A DNA stretch of 64,000 nucleotides, from the NCBI RefSeq assembly GCF_024346715.1, contig NZ_AP024852.1, forward strand, positions 1,178,001-1,242,000, in the 5' to 3' direction. The DNA comes from Photobacterium swingsii. Lineage in GTDB: Bacteria > Pseudomonadota > Gammaproteobacteria > Enterobacterales > Vibrionaceae. The notes beneath the pieces were generated by a model that saw nothing but the letters and a program-made list of their open reading frames with translations, did not search any database and had not been told where the DNA came from. Below, piece by piece: positions 12,222 through 22,065 of the stretch; the stretch's first letter is position 1, and each line of letters starts with the position of its first letter. The position numbers and the translations under genes are program-made.

Positions 12222-12546
12222 ATCCTTCCTCCTGAGCCATTAAAGCTATGGTCGATATATTCCTACTATCTAGTTAGAGCAATAATTGAACCAACAACCC
12301 GATGAAGTGGGGCGCAGTTTTCTCATGCGTTCTCGCTACTTTTTTCGATAAAAATGAGGATGGGATATGCGCTTTATTCTATTTTGTACAATGGGTTATC
12401 GTAGATGCTTCTAGAATTCGACTGTGGAGGCGAAGTATTGCTCTTATGGGGGCGTGATAGCGTTGCTTGCTCTGTTGCACTTAATCGCAACAAGATTGCA
12501 CAATACTAGTGCAATCAAAGATGCTTGTGTTCAGTGTCAGTTGATA
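12222..12546. other. Intergenic region, largely featureless
   Basis: It holds the promoter region of the two-gene unit to the left. A perfect inverted repeat GATTGCAC-AATACTA-GTGCAATC (12494-12516) without a T run could be an operator. I see no gene in it. Confidence 0.4.
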
Positions 12547-12606
12547 TAAAAAAGCCCCCTTAGTTGAATTAAATAATAAAGATCTAATTAACTAAAGGAG
12601 CTTATG
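12547..12606 (-). terminator. Terminator of the symporter gene
   Basis: Imperfect long stem AGCCCCCTTAGTTGAATT with AATTAACTAAAGGAGCT and a 15-nt loop. On the minus strand it ends GGGGGCTTTTTTA. It starts 21 bases past the stop at 12627. Confidence 0.7.
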
Positions 12607-12626
12607 CTATGGGTATTTAGTAGCGT

Positions 12627-13940
12627 TTAGCTTTGCTGGCTACTTGGGTGAAAATGTACTTCTTCATCTTTTGCGCCCGCAACTGGATCGTGGAAGCGCT
12701 CTAAATCCATTTCATTTTCAGTTTTAGCAACAATACAGGTTACAACGCTATCACCTGTGATATTTACCGCAGTACGGATCATATCGAGTAGACGGTCAAC
12801 ACCCATGATAAGTGCAATACCTTCAACAGGTAGACCCACTTGGTTTAGTACCATTGCTAGCATGATCAAGCCCACACCAGGTACACCGGCTGTGCCCACG
12901 GAAGCTAAGGTAGCTGTCATAATTACAGCAAGGTAATCGCTCATCGTAAGGTCGATATTGAATGCTTGCGCAATGAACACCGTCGCTACACCTTGCATGA
13001 TAGCCGTGCCATCCATATTGATGGTCGCACCGAGTGGGACAGTGAACGAAGCGATTTTATTGTTCACACCTAAGCGTTTGGTAGCTGTTTCCATCGTGAC
13101 AGGAATTGTTGCGTTTGAAGAGGCAGTAGAGAATGCAAACATGATCGCATCTTCCATTTTCTTCAAGAACACTTTAGGGCTTAGGCCTGTGAATGTTTTC
13201 AACATGATGCTGTAAGTCACTAGACCATGAATCAATAGGGTCGCAGTCAATACCATGAAGTATTCAAACAGGTTGAAAATGGCATCTAGCCCTAAACCTG
13301 TGAACAACTTAGCCATTAGGAAGAATACACCGTAAGGCGCTACGTTCATTAATAAAGCAACGAGCTTCATAATGACTTCATTTAAGTCAGAGAACACCGC
13401 AGCTAAACGTTCACCCGCTTTACCTGCAGCACTGATTGCAATACCAAACAAAATAGCAAAGACGATGATTTGTAGAGTATTACCCTGTGCCATTGAGCTA
13501 ATAGGGTTGGTTGGGAACATGCCTACAATTACATCACCCAGTGATGGGGCTTCTTTGGAAGCAAAAGTAGTTGCAGCGGTTAGATCGGCACCTGCACCTG
13601 GTTGGAAAATATTACCCATAGTGAGGGCTAGGGTGATAGCAATAGCCGTAGTCATTAGGTAGAAAGCGACGGTTTTACCACCAAGACGGCCTAATGTACT
13701 GATATCTTTTAATGAGCTAGTACCACAAACCAGTGATACGAAAACAAGCGGTACAACAAGCATCTTTAAACTTGCAATGAAAATTTTACCACCCACGTCG
13801 AATAGTCCATTTACTAGGTATTCATGGACAAAAGATGTGTCTGCAAAAAGTGTGCGAATGATAAAACCAGTCATTATGCCCAGTAACATGCCGAGAATAA
13901 CGCGGCCTGTCAGGGATAACTTCTTCTTGTTTGTATTCAT
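12627..13940 (-). CDS. Dicarboxylate/amino acid:cation symporter (DAACS, Glt/Dct type)
   Basis: Inner-membrane Na+- or H+-coupled uptake of an acidic amino acid or C4-dicarboxylate. It has 437 residues with the GltPh-type plan: eight membrane helices plus two re-entrant hairpins. Seen: the HP1 serine-rich tip FSTASSNATIPVTME (about 270-285), the cation/substrate motif NMDGTAIMQG in helix 7, HP2 ATLASVGTAGVPG, and helix 8 with GVDRLLDMIRTAVNITGD (about 385-402), whose Asp, Arg and Asn residues bind substrate. Substrate cannot be fixed from sequence: glutamate/aspartate or C4-dicarboxylate. A second paralogue lies at 57394-58638. Confidence 0.93.
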   Translation of the reverse strand: MNTNKKKLSLTGRVILGMLLGIMTGFIIRTLFADTSFVHEYLVNGLFDVGGKIFIASLKMLVVPLVFVSLVCGTSSLKDISTLGRLGGKTVAFYLMTTAIAITLALTMGNIFQPGAGADLTAATTFASKEAPSLGDVIVGMFPTNPISSMAQGNTLQIIVFAILFGIAISAAGKAGERLAAVFSDLNEVIMKLVALLMNVAPYGVFFLMAKLFTGLGLDAIFNLFEYFMVLTATLLIHGLVTYSIMLKTFTGLSPKVFLKKMEDAIMFAFSTASSNATIPVTMETATKRLGVNNKIASFTVPLGATINMDGTAIMQGVATVFIAQAFNIDLTMSDYLAVIMTATLASVGTAGVPGVGLIMLAMVLNQVGLPVEGIALIMGVDRLLDMIRTAVNITGDSVVTCIVAKTENEMDLERFHDPVAGAKDEEVHFHPSSQQS

Positions 13941-13968
13941 TATCGGAATACTCCTTATAATTATTCAC

Positions 13969-13987
13969 TAGAAAAATCGTTTTTCTA
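13969..13987 (-). other. Hairpin in symporter leader
   Basis: Perfect 8-bp TAGAAAAA/TTTTTCTA with a TCG loop, 29 bases upstream of the symporter start. Role unknown; it could also be a chance A/T palindrome. Confidence 0.3.
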
Positions 13988-14078
13988 AGTGCCGAGGAGG
14001 TTATCAGTAGTTTGGGTGTTAAGGCGAAGTAAAATTCTAACTGGAGTGCAAAGTTCTGTTTGTGATCACGTTTTTTCG

Positions 14079-14095
14079 TTGGTATGGCGTACCAA
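14079..14095. promoter_or_regulatory. Candidate operator in the symporter-metG gap
   Basis: Inverted repeat TTGGTA-TGGCG-TACCAA, next to TGTGATCACG at 14061-14070. It is about 140 bp upstream of the leftward symporter. The rest of 13941-14435 is A+T-rich with no convincing gene. Confidence 0.3.
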
Positions 14096-14435
14096 AAAAC
14101 AGGTTTTTTAACTGAAATTTAACGTAATTTAAATTAAAAAATGACAAGTGGTGCTAATTTAACCGTTAATGAGAGGCTAATATACAAAAGGTCAGGATCT
14201 TATGCGTTGTTATAGATATGACTGTAACAAGTGATTGTGATGATATAAAAGTCTGCAAGGGTTTAAATTGCCTGCGATGTGTGAACTATAGGTGTACTGT
14301 TGAATGAATGTTACAGTAAAACGATGCAGAGAAACCCTAAAACGATGTGTTAGATTTTGTGCATAATTCACTATAGTTATGCCTGTAACTGTATGTTTCC
14401 AAATGTATCTTTCATCACAAGAAATTGAAGGTAAT

Positions 14436-14461
14436 AAAAAAGGAGCCGAAGCTCCTTTTTT
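14436..14461 (-). terminator. Terminator of metG
   Basis: Perfect stem AAAAAGGAGC/GCTCCTTTTT with a CGAA tetraloop, 15 bases past the metG stop. A and T runs on both sides make it able to work in either direction. Confidence 0.9.
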
Positions 14462-14475
14462 CAATGGGGTGATAA

Positions 14476-16524
14476 TTACATCACACGCATACCAGGCTGT
14501 GCGCCTTCGTGTGGTTCAAGAATCCAAAGATCTTTACCACCAGGGCCAGCTGCCAGGATCATACCTTCAGACATGCCAAATTTCATCTTACGAGGCTTAA
14601 GGTTTGCCACCATAACAGTGTGCTTACCAACAAGCTCTTCAGGCGTGTATGCTGATTTGATACCAGAGAATACCTGACGCATTTCACCGCCGATATCCAG
14701 TTGGAATTTCAGCAGCTTGTTTGCTTTTGGCACTTCTTCACAAGATACGATCTTAGCGATACGCATATCAACTTTAGCGAAGTCATCAAACTCGATTTCA
14801 GCTTCAATCGGCTCATCATCTAGTGGGCCTTTTGCTGCTGCTTCAGCTTGTGCTTTCGCAGCTTGTTCTGCGGCTGCATCTTCTTTTGATGCGTCAACCA
14901 TAGCTTCAACGTGTTTAGGATCAATACGGTTGAACAGTGCTTTAAACTTGGTCACTTCGTGATCAGTCAGTGGCTGTGCAACACCTTCCCACGTTAGGGT
15001 TTCATTTAGGAAACCTTCAGTACGTTCAGCTAGCTTAGGCATAACTGGTTTCAGGTACGTCATTAGCACGCGGAATAAGTTGATACCGACAGAGCAGATT
15101 TCTTGTAGCTCTTGGTCTTTGCCTTCTTGCTTCGCAACAACCCACGGTGCTTTTTCATCAACGTATTGGTTAGCTTTATCAGCAAGTGCTGTGATTTCAC
15201 GGATTGCACGGCTAAATTCACGTGTTTCGTATAGCTCTGCGATACGATCAGCGGCAGCAGCGAATTCTGCGTATAGCGCAGGCTCTGCGAAGTTAGCAGA
15301 AAGCTTACCTTCAAAGCGTTTAGCAATGAAACCAGCGTTACGTGATGCTAGGTTAACAATCTTGTTCACGACATCGCTGTTTACACGTTGTGTGAAGTCT
15401 TCAAGGTTAAGATCTAGGTCATCAATACGGCTGTTAAGTTTCGCCGCGTAGTAGTAGCGTAGGCATTCTGGGTCTAGGTGCTGTAGGTAAGTACCTGCTT
15501 TAATAAAGGTACCTTTAGACTTAGACATCTTCGCGCCGTTTACTGTTACGTAACCGTGTACGAATACATTGTTTGGTTTACGTAGACTAGCACCGTCTAG
15601 CATTGCTGGCCAGAATAGGCTGTGGAAGTAAACAATGTCTTTACCGATGAAGTGGTAAAGCTCAGTGGTGCTGTCTTTTTTCCAGAACTCATCAAAGTCT
15701 AGGTCATTGCGTTTGTCACATAGGTTTTTGAAAGAACCCATGTAGCCAATTGGCGCATCTAGCCATACGTAGAAGAATTTGCCTGTTTCGCCTGGGATTT
15801 CGAAACCGAAGTAAGGCGCATCGCGTGAGATATCCCACTGTTGCAGGCCAGACTCAAACCACTCTTGCATCTTGTTAGACGTTTCGTCTTGAAGTGCACC
15901 TGATTTGGTCCACGCTTTTAGCATGTCTTCAAATTGTGGCAGGTCGAAGAAGAAGTGCTCTGAATCCTTCATGATAGGCGTAGCACCAGAAACGGCTGAT
16001 TTAGGGTTAATCAGGTCCGTTGGGCTGTATGTTTCGCCACAGTTATCACAGTTATCACCGTATTGGTCTTCTGCTTTACACTTAGGGCATGAACCTTTTA
16101 CGAAACGGTCTGGTAGGAACATTTCTTTTTCAGGGTCAAACAGCTGAGAGATAGTACGGCTAGTAATAAAGCCTTTTTCTTTCAGTTGTGTGTAAACAAA
16201 TGAAGCTAGCTCACGGTTTTCATCTGAGTGTGTGCTGTGATAGTTACTGAAATCAATGTCGAAGCCAGCAAAGTCCGCTTGGTGCTCTTTGCTCACTTCT
16301 GCAATCATTTGCTCTGGCTCAACACCCATCTGCTGAGCCTTAAGCATGATTGGCGTACCATGTGCGTCATCTGCACAGATAAAATGAACTTCGTTGCCGC
16401 GAAGGCGTTGATAGCGCACCCAAATATCCGCTTGCACATGCTCAAGCATGTGACCTAAGTGGATAGAACCGTTAGCGTACGGCAGGGCGCAGGTCACCAG
16501 AATTTTTCTCGGATTTGCAGCCAT
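14476..16524 (-). CDS. metG: Methionyl-tRNA synthetase
   Basis: Class I synthetase charging initiator and elongator tRNA-Met. It has 682 residues (E. coli 677). The HIGH-type motif reads HLGH near residues 22-25, and KMSKS is at 332-336. The zinc-binding knuckle has four cysteines ([17 protein letters not shown], about 146-162). The C-terminal ~110 residues form the EMAP/Trbp111-type tRNA-binding domain ([20 protein letters not shown]...), joined by an Ala/Glu-rich linker. Divergent from apbC/mrp, as in E. coli. Confidence 0.98.
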   Translation of the reverse strand: MAANPRKILVTCALPYANGSIHLGHMLEHVQADIWVRYQRLRGNEVHFICADDAHGTPIMLKAQQMGVEPEQMIAEVSKEHQADFAGFDIDFSNYHSTHSDENRELASFVYTQLKEKGFITSRTISQLFDPEKEMFLPDRFVKGSCPKCKAEDQYGDNCDNCGETYSPTDLINPKSAVSGATPIMKDSEHFFFDLPQFEDMLKAWTKSGALQDETSNKMQEWFESGLQQWDISRDAPYFGFEIPGETGKFFYVWLDAPIGYMGSFKNLCDKRNDLDFDEFWKKDSTTELYHFIGKDIVYFHSLFWPAMLDGASLRKPNNVFVHGYVTVNGAKMSKSKGTFIKAGTYLQHLDPECLRYYYAAKLNSRIDDLDLNLEDFTQRVNSDVVNKIVNLASRNAGFIAKRFEGKLSANFAEPALYAEFAAAADRIAELYETREFSRAIREITALADKANQYVDEKAPWVVAKQEGKDQELQEICSVGINLFRVLMTYLKPVMPKLAERTEGFLNETLTWEGVAQPLTDHEVTKFKALFNRIDPKHVEAMVDASKEDAAAEQAAKAQAEAAAKGPLDDEPIEAEIEFDDFAKVDMRIAKIVSCEEVPKANKLLKFQLDIGGEMRQVFSGIKSAYTPEELVGKHTVMVANLKPRKMKFGMSEGMILAAGPGGKDLWILEPHEGAQPGMRVM

Positions 16525-16748
16525 AATTACTTATTTCGCTCGTGATGGGTAAAAATATAGCCTTAAATAGTAACTGATGGGGAACGTATTGCCTAGCGCG
16601 TGACAAGGATATTCCCCTTAAAAAGCAGCGATAAATGACCTTTGGTGATAGGATTTAGTAAAGTGTTTGATTGTCCTATTCATAACAACAAATTAATTGG
16701 ATAGAAAAGCAACAATTTCATGCCAATCTGGATAACGGAGTCGTAAAT

Positions 16749-17843
16749 ATGGCGGGAAACGAGGCAGCAATGCCATTTGAAAGCATTGCAGACATTAGCC
16801 GTTGGTTGAACCATTTTGAACATCCATGGTTACCGCACGAATGGGCGGATACACCAAACCTTATTTCTGTTTCAGCTGAAGGTGGTGTGACAATTACGCT
16901 GCCTTTCGCATCTGCATCAATTATTGAGCTGCTTCAGCATTGGATCATTACCCAGCAGCAACTTCATCATCTCGCTGCTAATGTCGCGTTTACTGTTACC
17001 AGTCGCGTAGCCACTTTAGCCACGGGCGATAAGCAACCTCTAAAAGGTGTAAAAAATATTATCGTGGTGAGTTCCGCGAAAGGTGGGGTAGGTAAATCGA
17101 CCACTTCCGTCAATCTTGCGCTGGGTTTACAACAGCAAGGCGCAAAAGTGGGTTTATTAGATGCCGATATTTATGGCCCTTCTGTTCCTATGATGCTTGG
17201 CACTGTCGATGAAAAGCCACAATCACCGGATGGCAAAATGATGATGCCAATCGAATCTTGTGGACTATACACTAACTCTGTGGGGTATTTAGTTCCTGCA
17301 GAAAGCGCAACCATTTGGCGCGGTCCTATGGCATCAAAAGCGCTGCAGCAGATAATCAGTGAAACTTGGTGGCCTGATTTAGACTACTTGGTTATCGATA
17401 TGCCACCGGGCACGGGTGATATTCAGCTGACTTTAGCGCAGCAGATCCCTGTGACAGGTGCAATCATAGTCACCACCCCACAAGACCTTGCATTGGCCGA
17501 TGCTATTAAGGGGGTGAATATGTTTGATAAGGTGTCTGTACCAGTACTTGGTGCAGTCGAGAACATGAGTTATCACATTTGTAGTAACTGTGGTCATCAT
17601 GAGCCGATCTTTGGTTGTGGTGGTGCAGAGAAAATGGCAAAAGAGCACTCGATTCCATTGCTGGCACAACTTCCGCTGCATATCAAAATTCGTGAAGATA
17701 TCGACCGGGGTAGGCCAACTGTGGCGGCTTCACCTGAGTCAGAACAGGCTGCAAGTTACATCCAATTAGCGGGTGAAGTGGCAAGTCGCTTGTACTGGAC
17801 TGGTGATGTGGTAGCAGAGCAGATTACTATTCGCACAATGTAA
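16749..17843 (+). CDS. apbC: Iron-sulfur cluster carrier ATPase ApbC/Mrp
   Basis: P-loop NTPase of the Mrp/NBP35 class that binds and transfers Fe-S clusters in the cytoplasm. It has 364 residues (E. coli 369). The N-terminal MIP18-like region is followed by the deviant Walker A KGGVGKSTTSVNLALGL (about 115-131), the switch PPGTGDIQLTLAQQ, and the cluster-binding CxxC in HICSNCGHHEPIFGCGG (about 277-293). GGAG lies nine bases before the start. Confidence 0.96.
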   Translation: MAGNEAAMPFESIADISRWLNHFEHPWLPHEWADTPNLISVSAEGGVTITLPFASASIIELLQHWIITQQQLHHLAANVAFTVTSRVATLATGDKQPLKGVKNIIVVSSAKGGVGKSTTSVNLALGLQQQGAKVGLLDADIYGPSVPMMLGTVDEKPQSPDGKMMMPIESCGLYTNSVGYLVPAESATIWRGPMASKALQQIISETWWPDLDYLVIDMPPGTGDIQLTLAQQIPVTGAIIVTTPQDLALADAIKGVNMFDKVSVPVLGAVENMSYHICSNCGHHEPIFGCGGAEKMAKEHSIPLLAQLPLHIKIREDIDRGRPTVAASPESEQAASYIQLAGEVASRLYWTGDVVAEQITIRTM

Positions 17844-18025
17844 ACCATTGCGTAGGTCCAAATAGCATATTTTTAATCCAACTGCGCTAGGTGTGGCATT
17901 TCTACTGGCATCTAGCGTGCCAACTCCCTATAATCAGGCGGTTTAGTTCCCCTCAGCAAGAGTAAATTACTCATGGGGTGAATGGATATTTAACCTCGCC
18001 AAAGTTGTTACAGGTGCATTCTGAT

Positions 18026-18670
18026 ATGTCTGAAAATTCACACCAATGCGTCATTATCGGTATCGCAGGCGCGTCTGCGTCCGGTAAAAGTTTGATTGCC
18101 AGTACGGTTTACCAAGAGCTAAAAGAAAAAGTCGGCGATCATCAGATCGGTGTTATTACGGAAGATTGTTACTACAACGATCAAAGTCACCTGACCATGG
18201 ATGAGCGGGTTAAAACGAATTATGATCACCCAAGCGCGTTAGATCATAATCTTCTTAGCGAGCACTTGCTGCAGCTAATGAAGGGTGAAGCGGTAGAAGT
18301 ACCTCAGTACAGCTACAGCGAGCATACTCGTCTGACTGAAACAACCACTATGACTCCGAAGAAGGTGATCATTCTGGAAGGTATTCTATTACTGACTGAT
18401 CCACGCCTACGTGACATTATGCACGCCAGCGTATTTATGGATACGCCACTAGACATCTGTTTACTTCGCCGCTTACAACGCGATGTTGCAGAACGTGGCC
18501 GTACTATGGAGTCAGTACTACAGCAATACCAAAAGACGGTACGCCCTATGTTCATGCAGTTTATTGAGCCGTCTAAACAGTACGCAGATATCATCGTACC
18601 GCGTGGTGGTAAAAACCGTATCGCGATTGATGTGTTAAAAGCGCACATTGCTAAGCTACTAAAATCGTAA
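18026..18670 (+). CDS. udk: Uridine kinase
   Basis: Phosphorylates uridine and cytidine with ATP or GTP (pyrimidine salvage). From 18026 it has 214 residues (E. coli 213) and begins [22 protein letters not shown], with the P-loop at about 13-22. Seen also: the nucleoside-binding DCYYNDQ and YDHPSALDH, and the lid with [14 protein letters not shown]. An in-frame ATG at 17978 would add 16 residues absent from homologues. E. coli has dcd between udk and asmA; dcd is not here. Confidence 0.96.
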   Translation: MSENSHQCVIIGIAGASASGKSLIASTVYQELKEKVGDHQIGVITEDCYYNDQSHLTMDERVKTNYDHPSALDHNLLSEHLLQLMKGEAVEVPQYSYSEHTRLTETTTMTPKKVIILEGILLLTDPRLRDIMHASVFMDTPLDICLLRRLQRDVAERGRTMESVLQQYQKTVRPMFMQFIEPSKQYADIIVPRGGKNRIAIDVLKAHIAKLLKS

Positions 18671-18704
18671 TTGATTACCTAGTCTGCAACACGCTATTCA
18701 AATG

Positions 18705-18729
18705 AAGGCTGACATTGTCAGCCTTTTTT
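18705..18729 (+). terminator. Intrinsic terminator of udk
   Basis: Perfect 9-bp stem AAGGCTGAC/GTCAGCCTT with a 3-nt loop, followed by a T run. Confidence 0.9.
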
Positions 18730-18903
18730 GTATCTGGTGCTAATGCACGAGACCTCGTTATCGCTATACCTTGTAAACTGTTTCAATCCTATGTTTGCAA
18801 TAAAAGCAGCATTTCTGGTGGCTTTTATTTTTGCTTTGATCGGATTGGTATTATTATTTGTTCTAAATACAACTATTTATCGCTTTAACTGTCGTAACGG
18901 AAT

Positions 18904-18929
18904 GGGTTATTACCCCTATGTAATAACCC
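18904..18929 (+). other. Hairpin upstream of asmA
   Basis: Perfect 9-bp GGGTTATTA/TAATAACCC with an 8-nt loop, 27 bases before the asmA start. The T run is poor (TTGTGG). Possible attenuator or mRNA 5' structure. Confidence 0.4.
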
Positions 18930-18956
18930 TTGTGGACGGAAAACACAGAGGACACG

Positions 18957-21140
18957 ATGAAAAAGTTTCTTTATATCCTTCTTGCGCTAGTACTGGTGGT
19001 CGTCATTGGTATCGCCGCGCTCTTGGCCTTGGTTGATCCAAACCAATTTAAGCCGCTAATTGCAGAGCAAGTGAAGAAAAATACGGGCCGTGAATTAGTT
19101 ATTAGCGGTGATATTGATTGGCGCTTCTTCCCAAGTGTTGGTCTTACTCTGGGGGAAACTGAGTTTCGTAACCCAGAAGGATTTGCAGAAGCGAATTTGG
19201 TTCGCTTTAGCAATGCCGAACTTTCTGTGGCTGTGATGCCACTCTTGTCGCAACAGCTTGAAGTTGGCAATGTCAGCTTAAATGATGCACGCGTCTTTAT
19301 TCAAACACGTAAAGATGGCGTCAGTAACCTTGATGGCATTGGCGCACAAGCAAGCACCGCGACAAGTGCAGACGAGAGTGCTGCAGAACAGCAGCCGCAG
19401 TCGACCACTCCTGAATCATCGGACATTGCACCAAGCCAAGAGTCACCTGCTGCGGGGTGGACAATTAGCTTAGCTGGTGTGGAATTGGTCAATGCGAGTG
19501 CTGTTATTCGTGATGATAAAACGGGTGCACTGACAGATATTGAACAGTTAAACGTTAGCCTAACCCGTTTTGCTCCAGGTGAGTGGGCAAAAGCTGCGTT
19601 TGATGTGCAGGGTAAGAATGGTGAATTAACCTTTACAGCTAAAGGCGAGACTGAGCTGAATATAGCCCCAACCCTTGATGGTGCAGAGCTGAAAGCCCTT
19701 ACTTTAGATGCGCAAGCGGCTGATAAGGTGAATAAGATTGAATCTGTTAGCCTGACTGTGGATCAATTTCGTGTCGGTGATTGGTCTGCACTAACTTTCA
19801 GTGCCAAAGGTGAAATTCCTGATCTTGCCTTTGATGCTAAAGGTGAAACCCGTCTAAAACTAAGTGCTGACTTTAATTTAGCTTCGGTTGAAGGGCTAAG
19901 TTTAAACAGCAATGTAAAAGGTAATGCATTACCTCGCCCTGAAATGAAAATTGGTCTAACCGCAGATGCTTCTTACGATGTAGCGAAAGGGTTAGCGACG
20001 CTATCGGCATTTACAACCCAAGTGGATGAGATTGCCCTCGATGGTAAAGCCTCTTTTCAAACGGCTGATATTCCTGTGATTCGTTTCGATGTGCACAGCG
20101 ATAACATCGATTTAGATGCTTTCCTTGGGTTAGATAAAGCCAGTAAGGCAGCGTCGAGTAAAACAGGCAGTGAAGCACCAACTACTGGTGAAGCCTCGGG
20201 TACGAGCACGACACAAGCAGCAACTGCAGTTGATAAATCTAAAGAGCCTGATTTATCAGCCCTGAAAACACTCGATATTGCGGGTAAAGTGGCGATAGAT
20301 AACTTTAAAGCGGCGAACGCGAAAGTTTCTGCTGTAGTGACTGAGTTAGCCGTTAAGAAGGGCGTACTTAACCTAAAACGCTTTGATGCTAAGCTCTACG
20401 GTGGCTCTATTAATGCAAAAGCGACAATAGATGCTAACGGTAAGTTACCTACTTATAAAGTGACTAAGCACATTAAAGGTGTTCAAGTTCAACCCTTGCT
20501 CGTGGATGTTGCTGAATTCGAAAACCTTGCAGGTACGGGTAATATAGATATTAACTTATCAGGTACGGGCTTAGCCGAAACACGTATCCGACAGAACATA
20601 GCTGGTACGGTTGATATCAACTTTGCTGATGGTTCAGTATACGGCGTTAATGTGGCTGAGATGATCCGTGAAGCGCGTGCCACGTTAAAAGGCAAGAAAG
20701 CTGAATACGTGAAAGAAGAGCGTAAAACCGACTTCTCAGCGTTAACCTCGACAATGAAGCTAGGAAAGGGTGTACTTTCGACCAACAATTTATATTTGGC
20801 ATCGCCATTGTTGCGCATTGATGGTGAAGGTCAAACTAATCTAGTGTCAGAAGATATCGACTTTACTGTGATGACATCTGTTGTGGAGTCTTCACAGGGA
20901 CAGGGTGGTAAAGATATCGATGAACTGAAAGACCTTACGGTGCCCATTGATGTGAAAGGTAATTGGACTGAGCCTAAATTTTCTCTGAACCTGAAAGAGC
21001 TATTAAAGCGTAATAATGAGTTAGAGAAAAAAGCAGAACGTGAAGTAGAGCGTGGCTTGAAAAAGCTGTTAGGTGATAAAGCAGATGACGACAAAGTCAA
21101 AGATGCAGCCAATAAATTGCTTAAAGGTCTGTTTAATTAA
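18957..21140 (+). CDS. asmA: AsmA family outer-membrane biogenesis protein
   Basis: Large inner-membrane-anchored periplasmic protein of the AsmA/bridge-like lipid-transfer class, linked to outer-membrane lipid homeostasis. It has 727 residues from ATG 18957, which follows AGAGGA; an in-frame TTG at 18930 is less likely. N-terminal anchor MKKFLYILLALVLVVVIGIAALLALV. Typical AsmA start region (DPNQFKPLIAEQVKKNTGRELVISGDIDW). Two low-complexity Ser/Thr/Ala/Gln stretches lie near residues 140-165 and 395-430. The C-terminal AsmA core is present (GTGNIDINLSGTGL, VDINFADGSVYGVNVAEMIREA), ending in a charged helix. E. coli AsmA is 617 residues; the extra length is in the linkers. Confidence 0.92.
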   Translation: MKKFLYILLALVLVVVIGIAALLALVDPNQFKPLIAEQVKKNTGRELVISGDIDWRFFPSVGLTLGETEFRNPEGFAEANLVRFSNAELSVAVMPLLSQQLEVGNVSLNDARVFIQTRKDGVSNLDGIGAQASTATSADESAAEQQPQSTTPESSDIAPSQESPAAGWTISLAGVELVNASAVIRDDKTGALTDIEQLNVSLTRFAPGEWAKAAFDVQGKNGELTFTAKGETELNIAPTLDGAELKALTLDAQAADKVNKIESVSLTVDQFRVGDWSALTFSAKGEIPDLAFDAKGETRLKLSADFNLASVEGLSLNSNVKGNALPRPEMKIGLTADASYDVAKGLATLSAFTTQVDEIALDGKASFQTADIPVIRFDVHSDNIDLDAFLGLDKASKAASSKTGSEAPTTGEASGTSTTQAATAVDKSKEPDLSALKTLDIAGKVAIDNFKAANAKVSAVVTELAVKKGVLNLKRFDAKLYGGSINAKATIDANGKLPTYKVTKHIKGVQVQPLLVDVAEFENLAGTGNIDINLSGTGLAETRIRQNIAGTVDINFADGSVYGVNVAEMIREARATLKGKKAEYVKEERKTDFSALTSTMKLGKGVLSTNNLYLASPLLRIDGEGQTNLVSEDIDFTVMTSVVESSQGQGGKDIDELKDLTVPIDVKGNWTEPKFSLNLKELLKRNNELEKKAEREVERGLKKLLGDKADDDKVKDAANKLLKGLFN

Positions 21141-21175
21141 GCATACTTGGTACAAATGGCCTGTGTGCTAAAACT

Positions 21176-21210
21176 AAAAAAGCTTGCTCTAAACGGAGCA
21201 AGCTTTTTTT
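21176..21210. terminator. Bidirectional terminator, asmA / CBS gene
   Basis: Perfect 14-bp stem AAAAAAGCTTGCTC/GAGCAAGCTTTTTT with a 6-nt loop, between convergent genes. A and T runs on both sides. Confidence 0.92.
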
Positions 21211-21278
21211 ATTGCGTTCTGTCAGTGTGATACAGAATGAGCGAATAACTGGCTTAATCGACCTAATACTTAGCGAGA

Positions 21279-21737
21279 TTAAACAGCTGCCTTTTTCTTC
21301 TTATTTTGCTTTTGTGATTCTAAGCTATCTTGAAAGGCTCGGAGTAAATCAACCGCAGAAAGCATTCCAACCAGATCGCCTGTCTTATCAAAGACGGGCG
21401 CTGCACCTATTGTGTTATCGAGTAGTGTCGCTACCGCTTTGGTTAGCGTATCGTAAGTGCGCACATGGATAACATCAGTAATCATTACATCGCCAATGTG
21501 CAAATCGTCTGAGAGGGCATAGTCATGACCAATGTCGGGGGTTTCATCTACCCAACCTGGTCGACGAAGTTCACGATCACTCACCATACCTATTACTATA
21601 TTATCTTGGTTGATAACGGGTAAGTGGCGGATACCTTCATCTCGCATCTTAAAAAAAGCTTCTCTTAAGCCAGTTTCAGCGGTGATCGTAATCACTTTGC
21701 GTGTCATATACTCTGAGACTTTTGTCGGCATTAGCAT
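21279..21737 (-). CDS. CBS-domain protein
   Basis: A 152-residue protein made of a CBS pair (Bateman module), which normally binds adenosine nucleotides. CBS1 is VSEYMTRKVITITAETGL...IRHLPVINQDNIVIGMVSDRELR; CBS2 is IGDVMITDVIHVRTYDTLTKAV...GAAPVFDKTGDLVGMLSAVDLLRAF. A basic tail KQNKKKKAAV follows. No other domain is attached, so it is probably a regulatory subunit or an AcuB-like stand-alone sensor. The start may be either of two ATGs (codon 1 or 3). It is divergent from the YdjM-like gene. Confidence 0.9.
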   Translation of the reverse strand: MLMPTKVSEYMTRKVITITAETGLREAFFKMRDEGIRHLPVINQDNIVIGMVSDRELRRPGWVDETPDIGHDYALSDDLHIGDVMITDVIHVRTYDTLTKAVATLLDNTIGAAPVFDKTGDLVGMLSAVDLLRAFQDSLESQKQNKKKKAAV

Positions 21738-21842
21738 TGTTCCTTATCGGTTTAATCAATGTGCCTCTCTAACGCTAACGAAAAGTACCTTGTTTAACTG
21801 CGACTCAGAGCGCGTTTTTACTTTTGGATATACTTTCTTACG

Positions 21843-21862
21843 CCCTGGTTAATCATTCAGCT
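21843..21862 (+). promoter_or_regulatory. Weak LexA-like site upstream of the YdjM-like gene
   Basis: CCCTGGTTAATCATTCAGCT contains CTG-N10-CAG but matches the E. coli consensus at only 10 of 20 positions. It is noted because E. coli ydjM is LexA-controlled. The rest of the 328-bp gap (21738-22065) shows only a good AAAGGAG ribosome binding site before the TTG start at 22066. Confidence 0.2.
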
Positions 21863-22065
21863 CTTTTGCCAACTATCCCCCTGTGAACGATTTTATTTGT
21901 TTTAGGGAATGGGGATGAAATTTGTTACTATTTCGTTATTCAATTCATAATGAATGAGATATTTTCAGTGATCGCCTGATCTATGGCTTAGCAAGGCTAG
22001 TACGTCAGAGGGAACTAACCGTCATATCCCCCCAGCTTAATTGTGGGGCTGTAAAGGAGATAAAC

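Noticed and set aside
14210-14464. 84-codon leftward frame downstream of metG
   Set aside because: It begins inside the metG terminator hairpin and has no recognisable protein character.
18728-19036. 102-codon frame overlapping the asmA start
   Set aside because: It starts within the udk terminator T run and overlaps the clear AsmA signal anchor in another frame.
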